From: Clostridium sp. AM30-24
GTDB lineage: Bacteria; Bacillota; Clostridia; Lachnospirales; Lachnospiraceae
Assembly (NCBI RefSeq): GCF_003480435.1
Contig: NZ_QUJB01000003.1
Span: forward strand, 161,600 to 225,599
Reading direction: 5' to 3'
Length of the DNA stretch: 64,000 nt
Both the position numbers and the translations under genes were made by a program. The notes below the pieces were generated by a model. That model had not been told where the DNA came from. It saw only the letters and a list, made by a program, of their open reading frames with translations, and searched no databases. The number at the start of each line of letters is the position of its first letter. Position 1 is the stretch's first letter. This document shows positions 58,458 through 64,000 of this stretch, one piece after another.

Positions 58458-60788
58458 ATGGGAGAGAAATTAAAAAACGCGATCCGCGGGCATAAAGAAA
58501 AGAAAAAGAACCGGAGCGGCGGTTTTTCCTACATGCTCGCGTCGTTTATCATCCATAAACGGGGCTGGATCGAGACGGTCTTTGTAATCGGCTGTCTCTT
58601 GTCCCTGCTGACGATGAACTTTGTAAATGTAAACTATGACCTGACGAAATATCTTCCGGACACGGCGGAATCGGCCATCGGACTTGACGTCATGCGTGAC
58701 AAGTTCGGATATCCGGGAACGGCGAGAGTCATGGTGAAGGATGTCTCGCTGTATGAGGCGAAGCAATATAAAGATGAGATCGCCGATATCGATGGTGTGG
58801 ATCAGGTCTTATGGTGTGACAGCACAGTAAATATCTACGCCGGTGAAGATTTCATCAACGAGAGTGATATCAAAGATTACTACCGGGACCGGAATGCGGT
58901 CTACGACATCACGTTTGTGGAGGAAAGTGATTCCTCCCGTACCTCCGGAGCCATCGACGAGATCAAGGAGCTTCTGGGAGATAAGGGCTGCTACGTCGGT
59001 ATGGCGGTCCAGAATAAATCTATGACAGAGTCCATGGAGAGTGAGATGAGCAAGATCCTCGTAGTGGCAGTTGTCATGATCTTCGCAGTGCTTTCCGTGA
59101 CGACAACGGCATGGACAGAACCGATATTATTTCTCCTGGTTATGGGTGTTGCGGTTCTGCTGAACAAGGGAACGAACATCTTTGTCGGAACTGTCTCGTT
59201 CCTTACAGAGAATGTGTCGATCATCCTGCAGCTGGCAACCTCTATGGACTACTCGATCTTCCTTCTCGACGCGTTTATGAATTACAGAAAGCAGGGAATG
59301 AACGAGGAGGAAGCGATCATCAATGCCGTACAGGAGGCGATCAACTCTATTTTCGCCAGCAGCCTGACGACCGTCGTTGGTTTCTTAGCCCTTGTAACGA
59401 TGCAGTTCTCGATCGGATTTGACTTGGGTCTCGTTCTGGCAAAAGGTATCGTATTCAGTCTGCTGACAGTCGTATTCTTCATGCCGGCGATGATCCTGAA
59501 ATTTGCGAAGCTCAATGAGAGGACAAAACACAAGTCCTTCATGCCGGATTTCCACGGACTCGGAAAAGTGATCTACCGGATCCGTCCGATCGTGTTTGCT
59601 GTGATCGTTCTTGTGACGCCGCTTGCCTACACGGCTCAGGGATTGAACGATTTCCTTTACGGAAACGATTCCATGGGTGCTTCCGAGGGAACTCAGGTAT
59701 ACGAGGATGACCAGCAGATCACAAAGATCTTTGGACGGAGCAATATGCTGTTAGCACTTTATCCGAATACATCGGAGGTCAATGAGCGGGCCATGGCGAA
59801 GGAGATCAAGGCTCTCCCGTATGTAAAGAGCGTGACGGCTCTGGCAGATACACTGCCGGAAGGGATCCCGGAGGAATTCCTTCCGAAATCCACGGTGGAG
59901 CTGCTGCATAAAGGCGGCTATTGCCGGATGTTGGTCTATACGAGAACAAAGACGGAGAGTGCCGAGGCATTCAAAGATTCTGATGAGATCCAGACGATCG
60001 TAAAGAAGTATTACCCGGAAGGAAGTTATCTTGTGGGTGAGACGCCGTCCACCCAGGATATCAAGTCCTTTATCGTAAAAGATTATGAAAATGTAAATGT
60101 CCTGTCTCTGGCAGGTGTATTTCTGGTCGTTATGATGAGCTTTAAGTCGGCTGTTGTGCCGATCCTCGTCATCATCCCCATCGAGGTGGCGATCTTCATC
60201 AACATGGCGATGCCGTATTTTCAGGGCGTTGAGATGGTATACATGGGTTATATCATCGTCAGCAGTATCCAGCTGGGAGCAACCGTCGATTACTCGATCC
60301 TGCTTGCGAACAACTATCTGGCAAAGAGAAAGACATTGCCGAAGAAGAGGGCGTGCGTGGAAGCCATTGCGGCGTCCTGCTCATCGATCTTTACTTCCGG
60401 CTCCATCATTACGCTGGCCGGTTATATCGTATACATGATCTCGTCCACGACGGCGATCGCAGATCTGGGCCATCTGATCGGACGAGGCGGACTTTTCAGC
60501 CTTGTGCTGGTGCTGACCGTGCTGCCGCTGCTATTGACATTGTTTGATAATTTCATTGTTGGCGAGAAGCCGGCAGCAGCCCTTGCAAAGCGCCTGCACC
60601 GCCGCGTGAAAAACCGGAAAGAGAAGAGACGCTCTGCAAAGAATGCGGATGAGACCGAAGAGGATGCGGATGAAGGCGGAGATCCCTACGAGGACGAGGA
60701 GAATGAAGCGGCGGCCAGCAGGGAAGATGAGCCGGAAATGACAGACAGAGAAGGAATGGAGGGAAACGGTGATGAAACGGAAAAATAG
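58458..60788 (+). CDS. MMPL/RND-family membrane transporter
   Basis: A 776-residue transporter with two halves, each of one TM, an extracytoplasmic domain and five or six TMs. The RND-type charge relay regions are visible as LATSMDYSIFLLDAF in the first half and QLGATVDYSILLANNYL in the second. The C-terminal tail (about 705-776) is cytoplasmic and highly charged, first basic then acidic. MMPL proteins move lipids, glycolipids or peptides outward with the proton gradient. The next gene starts 17 bp before its stop. It lies under the divergent TetR. Confidence 0.92.
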   Translation: MGEKLKNAIRGHKEKKKNRSGGFSYMLASFIIHKRGWIETVFVIGCLLSLLTMNFVNVNYDLTKYLPDTAESAIGLDVMRDKFGYPGTARVMVKDVSLYEAKQYKDEIADIDGVDQVLWCDSTVNIYAGEDFINESDIKDYYRDRNAVYDITFVEESDSSRTSGAIDEIKELLGDKGCYVGMAVQNKSMTESMESEMSKILVVAVVMIFAVLSVTTTAWTEPILFLLVMGVAVLLNKGTNIFVGTVSFLTENVSIILQLATSMDYSIFLLDAFMNYRKQGMNEEEAIINAVQEAINSIFASSLTTVVGFLALVTMQFSIGFDLGLVLAKGIVFSLLTVVFFMPAMILKFAKLNERTKHKSFMPDFHGLGKVIYRIRPIVFAVIVLVTPLAYTAQGLNDFLYGNDSMGASEGTQVYEDDQQITKIFGRSNMLLALYPNTSEVNERAMAKEIKALPYVKSVTALADTLPEGIPEEFLPKSTVELLHKGGYCRMLVYTRTKTESAEAFKDSDEIQTIVKKYYPEGSYLVGETPSTQDIKSFIVKDYENVNVLSLAGVFLVVMMSFKSAVVPILVIIPIEVAIFINMAMPYFQGVEMVYMGYIIVSSIQLGATVDYSILLANNYLAKRKTLPKKRACVEAIAASCSSIFTSGSIITLAGYIVYMISSTTAIADLGHLIGRGGLFSLVLVLTVLPLLLTLFDNFIVGEKPAAALAKRLHRRVKNRKEKRRSAKNADETEEDADEGGDPYEDEENEAAASREDEPEMTDREGMEGNGDETEK

Positions 60789-62811
60789 AAAGCTCCTGGC
60801 AGCGGGTATGGCAGCCGTCACACTCTGCACCAGTCTTGTTTCTGCGCCGGTCTATGCGGCGGAGGCGTCTGTGAGCGTCGATGAAGCGATGTATGTAAAT
60901 CTGGACTATTACGGCAGGGTCGACAAAGTCAATGTCGTGAAGGGAGTGAGCTTAAACGGTCTCACAAGCTTTACGGATTACGGAAACTATCTTGATGTGA
61001 CGAATATGACCAACAATACGGCTCCGGAGGTCGGTGACGGAAAGGTCACCTGGAATCTCCCGGCGGACACAAAAGGGTATTTTTATTATAAGGGAGCGAT
61101 CGACAAGGATACGGTGACGCTTCCGTGGACCATGGATGTCTCCTACAAATTAAATGGTGTCCCGACGGATGCCGAAAAACTTGCGGGTGCCTCCGGATTG
61201 GTGGAGGTCCATGTGACTGCAACGCCGAATGAGGCGGCGAGAGATTACTATAAGAATAACCTCCTGCTGGTGGTGGCGATGCTCGTGGATATGAGTGACT
61301 GCTATAGCGTGGAGGCGGAAGGCTCCCAGACCCAGAGCCTTGGCTCCCAGACCGCGATCATGTACACGGCACTTCCGGGCGAGGAAGGCGATTACACGAT
61401 CCGCATCGGAAGTGATAAGTTTGAGACCTCCGGTGTTATCATGGCGATGGTGCCGGGAACGGTGAAGGATCTGGAGCATATCGTTGATTTAAAGGACGCG
61501 AAGGATACCTGGAAAGGCGCAGGGGACCAGCTCTATGACAGCATGGACCAGCTTGCGGCTTCCGTTGAGGCTATGAGAGGCGGTGTCAATGAGTTAAGGC
61601 GTGGGCTGAATGAGGCGGAGAATGCCAGAGGGGTCATCAGCGGCTCGAAGGATGAGATCTTAGACAGCAACGATCAGACACTGGCGTCGCTGACAGCTCT
61701 TTCCGAACAGCTCGGAACGATCGTTCCGTATATCCAGACGGCAAAGGATGCATCGGAGGTTGCCCACAACAGCATGAACGATGTTGTAAATACTCTCGGC
61801 AACATGCAGGAGCCGATCCGCAGACTGGATACGAGCCTGCGGGGCTTAAAGAGCAGCTCTGAAAATGCTTCCGGCAGCATCGGAAACGTAGTTGCTTCTA
61901 TTCAGCTGATCAAACAGCTGGATACAAAGCTCCAGCAGAGTATACTGGAATATATCAAAAATCTTGCAGCTGCCCAGTCATCTCTGGAGGACGCGATCAC
62001 CGATTACTGCAATGGTGAAGCCGGGGACGCGGATGTGGAGGCGCTTGCGGAGGCAGCAGCGGGAGCTGATACCTCTGCCGGTCACGCGGGTATGTTAAAC
62101 GCTCAGGAGCTCATCGGAATCTTAAAGCAGAAGGAGAAAGCGCTCCGCCAGGTGGCTTCCTCCAGCAATGCTCTGGTGTCTGACACGGCGGATATGCTTG
62201 ACGATGTATCCAACACATCGCGGTATCTGGCACAGACCACAGACCAGCTGGATTATCTGATCGAGGACGTAAAGGCGTTGAAGGATTCGCTGGATGTCTA
62301 TTATCCGGATCTCCAGTCAGCTCTGGACGATTCGAAGGAGCTTGTAACCCGTACCACGGACGCTCTCAATAAGAGTACAAATTCCCTGACCCTCGTTCAG
62401 AACACGGTGCGGGCAAGCGCGGATAGCCTCGACGCGGCGGCAAAGGATTCCATCAAGGGAAGCTTAAATGTTCTGGATAAGAGTCTCAGCGTCCTTGATA
62501 GCACCAGCTCTATGAGAAAAGCCGGCCGGACCATGAAGGATACCATGGACAACGAGTGGAACGACATGGAGGATGACAACAATTTCTTAAATATGGACCC
62601 GAATGCGGAAAAAGTCTCCTTCACCTCCGACGAGAATGCGGAGCCGAATACTCTGCAGATCATCATGAGGACAGAGGAGATCAGCGCGGATGATGACGCG
62701 GAGCTTCTCGACGCCGAGACCGAAAAGGCGGATGTCAACCCGCTTGAGAGAATGTGGAATATGATTGTACAGATGTGGAAGGCGATCGTTGAGATCTTTA
62801 AGAACAGATAA
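60772..62811 (+). CDS. Secreted coiled-coil (heptad-repeat) partner of the MMPL transporter
   Basis: A 679-residue exported protein. Signal peptide about 1-30 (VYAAEA), then a beta-rich domain (about 35-235), then a long helical region (about 240-600) with heptad-like spacing of hydrophobic residues (LYDSMDQLAASVEAMRGGV..., LDKSLSVLDSTSSM), and an amphipathic C-terminal helix (LERMWNMIVQMWKAIVEIF). Similar heptad proteins sit beside MMPL/YhgE-type genes in Firmicutes and may form an envelope-spanning adapter. Unlike YhgE, no C-terminal membrane domain is present. ATG 60772 follows GGAGGG. Confidence 0.75.
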   Translation: MKRKNRKLLAAGMAAVTLCTSLVSAPVYAAEASVSVDEAMYVNLDYYGRVDKVNVVKGVSLNGLTSFTDYGNYLDVTNMTNNTAPEVGDGKVTWNLPADTKGYFYYKGAIDKDTVTLPWTMDVSYKLNGVPTDAEKLAGASGLVEVHVTATPNEAARDYYKNNLLLVVAMLVDMSDCYSVEAEGSQTQSLGSQTAIMYTALPGEEGDYTIRIGSDKFETSGVIMAMVPGTVKDLEHIVDLKDAKDTWKGAGDQLYDSMDQLAASVEAMRGGVNELRRGLNEAENARGVISGSKDEILDSNDQTLASLTALSEQLGTIVPYIQTAKDASEVAHNSMNDVVNTLGNMQEPIRRLDTSLRGLKSSSENASGSIGNVVASIQLIKQLDTKLQQSILEYIKNLAAAQSSLEDAITDYCNGEAGDADVEALAEAAAGADTSAGHAGMLNAQELIGILKQKEKALRQVASSSNALVSDTADMLDDVSNTSRYLAQTTDQLDYLIEDVKALKDSLDVYYPDLQSALDDSKELVTRTTDALNKSTNSLTLVQNTVRASADSLDAAAKDSIKGSLNVLDKSLSVLDSTSSMRKAGRTMKDTMDNEWNDMEDDNNFLNMDPNAEKVSFTSDENAEPNTLQIIMRTEEISADDDAELLDAETEKADVNPLERMWNMIVQMWKAIVEIFKNR

Positions 62812-62830
62812 ATAGAGGAGATTGGACAGA

Positions 62831-62886
62831 TTTGTGCAGGAGGATGTGCGGCAGGATGGTTCTGCGGGGGCGTTTTTCTGCACAAA
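62831..62886 (+). other. Hairpin between coiled-coil and YG-repeat genes
   Basis: TTTGTGCAG (62831-62839) pairs perfectly with CTGCACAAA (62878-62886); an inner GCAG/CTGC hairpin lies at 62851-62865. A T5 run sits inside the loop, not after the stem, so this is not a plain terminator. Confidence 0.5.
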
Positions 62887-62949
62887 CTGGCATATAAGGA
62901 AGAAAGAGAAGCGCGTGGAAGAACTTCTTCCGGGAAGGAGAAGAGCTAT

Positions 62950-63948
62950 ATGAAAGAATTTGGAAAGAAGATGGCAGGATTTCTGCTGGCAGCAGCTCTG
63001 GCAGTGACTGCGGCGGTTCCGGCTTTTGCGGCAAGCAGGTCAGCGGTCGGAAAAATCTATCTGACGATCGACAGCACGGTAGGCCTTAAGAACGACTCTG
63101 AGGACGTCACAGTGACGCCATACGGGGATAACACGGATCTCTACTATGTGAGCAGCATTTATATCGAAAACAACGACGGAAATGGCTATACGGAATCGAA
63201 TCCTCCGAAGATCACGGTGACGCTGGAAGTTGCGGATGAGGAGAATTACTGTTTTTCGGGAACAGCCTCAAAGGATTTCCGCCTGACGCTTGCAGATTCC
63301 GCAAAGGATGGCTACGGAAAAGCAGAGTACGTGAAGGCGGTAAAGAAAGATGACAGAAGTACCATCGAGCTGACCTTCCGCCTGACGTTCAATAAGAAGA
63401 CGACCGCATCCACAACAAGCACCGTCAAGGCGCCTGCGGGTGTGATCTGGTCTCCGAACGCTTACGGAACAGGAACCTGGCAGACGGTCAGCGGGGCGAA
63501 ATATTACCAGCTCCGTCTCCTGAAGGACGGCAGTCTCACGGGGGATGAGTTTACGATCTACGGAACCGGATATGATTTCTCGAGACTCATGGGAACCATG
63601 GGTTCCTACAGCTTTGAAGTCCGCTCCGTAAAGTCCTCCAACAATGCAAAGAGCGCCTGGATCCGTTCCGGGGAGATCGGCTCTTACGCCGCAGGTTCCT
63701 GGAAACAGAGTGTCGACGGCCGATGGTGGTGGGACTATGGCGATGGCACCTGGCCAGCAGCAGAATGGCTTTACATCAACGGAAAATGGTATTATTTCCA
63801 GGAGGACGGATATATGGCGACCGGCTGGATCACCCTGTATAATAAGTCCTATTATCTGGATCCGTCAAGCGGAGCGATGTACAGGAGCGAAAGGACGCCG
63901 GACGGGCTCTACGTGAATGAGAGCGGCGTGTATGTGCCGGGAATGTAA
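62950..63948 (+). CDS. Secreted protein with C-terminal cell-wall-binding repeats
   Basis: A 332-residue exported protein. Signal peptide about 1-28 (VPAFAAS), an immunoglobulin-like beta domain (about 30-145), a second beta domain around a fibronectin-like stretch (about 155-240), then two to three YG/CW repeats (WWWDYGDGTWPAAEW; GKWYYFQEDGYMATGW; SYYLDPSSGAMY). AAGGAGAAG precedes the ATG. It is probably the last visible gene of the MMPL operon and may fix the system to the wall or be its cargo. The 52 bases after it hold no feature I can name. Confidence 0.8.
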   Translation: MKEFGKKMAGFLLAAALAVTAAVPAFAASRSAVGKIYLTIDSTVGLKNDSEDVTVTPYGDNTDLYYVSSIYIENNDGNGYTESNPPKITVTLEVADEENYCFSGTASKDFRLTLADSAKDGYGKAEYVKAVKKDDRSTIELTFRLTFNKKTTASTTSTVKAPAGVIWSPNAYGTGTWQTVSGAKYYQLRLLKDGSLTGDEFTIYGTGYDFSRLMGTMGSYSFEVRSVKSSNNAKSAWIRSGEIGSYAAGSWKQSVDGRWWWDYGDGTWPAAEWLYINGKWYYFQEDGYMATGWITLYNKSYYLDPSSGAMYRSERTPDGLYVNESGVYVPGM

Positions 63949-64000
63949 TGTGAAAAATTATTTATCATAAAATCGGCAGAATACCCCCATTCCTCGTAGG

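Noticed and set aside
62822..62953. A 43-codon frame (TTG start) ending in an ATGA overlap with the last YG-repeat gene
   Set aside because: The start codon sits too close to the GAGGAG site, the region is explained by a hairpin, and the peptide looks random.
1..64000. CRISPR arrays, rRNA, prophage, integrases or complete insertion sequences
   Set aside because: No regularly spaced repeats, no rRNA-like stretch and no recombinase or transposase frame could be seen on either strand.

Overview
The window reads as chromosomal DNA of an anaerobic, Gram-positive Clostridia bacterium, most likely a Lachnospiraceae member. The evidence is the complete sodium-pumping hydroxyglutarate route of glutamate fermentation, YesM/YesN-type two-component proteins, secreted proteins with cell-wall-binding (YG/CW) repeats, strong Shine-Dalgarno sites, SigA-type promoters, a DinR/LexA-like box, a lysine riboswitch, and the order ruvA-ruvB-zapA-U32 peptidase-rodA/ftsW-pbp2. 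The set resembles gut glutamate fermenters of the [Clostridium] symbiosum type, but the species cannot be named from sequence reading alone. I see no rRNA, tRNA, CRISPR array, phage or intact insertion sequence.

Region by region. 1-2.8 kb: the end of an MFS sugar/uronate permease, then kduI and kduD/gluconate 5-dehydrogenase (hexuronate catabolism). 2.8-12.5 kb: a strongly promoted operon for glutamate fermentation through 2-hydroxyglutarate: gcdD-gcdC-gcdB (membrane and biotin part of the Na+ pump), gctA-gctB (glutaconate CoA-transferase), gcdA (carboxyltransferase), hgdC (dehydratase activator), hgdA-hgdB (dehydratase). Hairpins separate most of its segments. 12.9-16.6 kb: solute-binding lipoprotein, YesM-type kinase and YesN-type regulator, an HptARS-like sensing trio. 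16.7-18.8 kb: M42 aminopeptidase and convergent purC. 19.4-24.5 kb: an AfuABC/FbpABC-like ABC importer, perhaps the target of the trio. 24.7-30.8 kb: CapA-like lipoprotein, AbgT transporter remnant, SEC-C protein, methyltransferase, Hsp33, DUF5662 protein and a YprB-like nuclease.

31-38 kb: ruvAB, zapA, U32 peptidase, rodA/ftsW, a class B PBP and a probable 20-codon small ORF. 38-45.5 kb: galE, NUDIX hydrolase, amidohydrolase, YihY, an SSB-like protein, corrinoid adenosyltransferase, then a lysine riboswitch with dapA-dapB. 45.6-52.1 kb: two small membrane or lipoprotein genes and the purine genes purF, purB, a LysR regulator and purA. 52.3-56.8 kb: a secreted YG-repeat protein, an S8 protease of the clostridial Csp type and a Na+:alanine symporter. 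56.9-64 kb: a TetR gene, divergent across a large inverted repeat from an operon of secreted protein, MMPL transporter, secreted coiled-coil protein and YG-repeat protein. This is the least explained system in the window.

Intergenic DNA is rich in structured elements: two well-matched copies of a roughly 105-117 bp hairpin repeat (near 42.0 and 50.6 kb), a shorter shared motif at 20.8, 26.1 and 42.9 kb, and multi-branched predicted RNAs at 8.96-9.04 and 12.54-12.67 kb.
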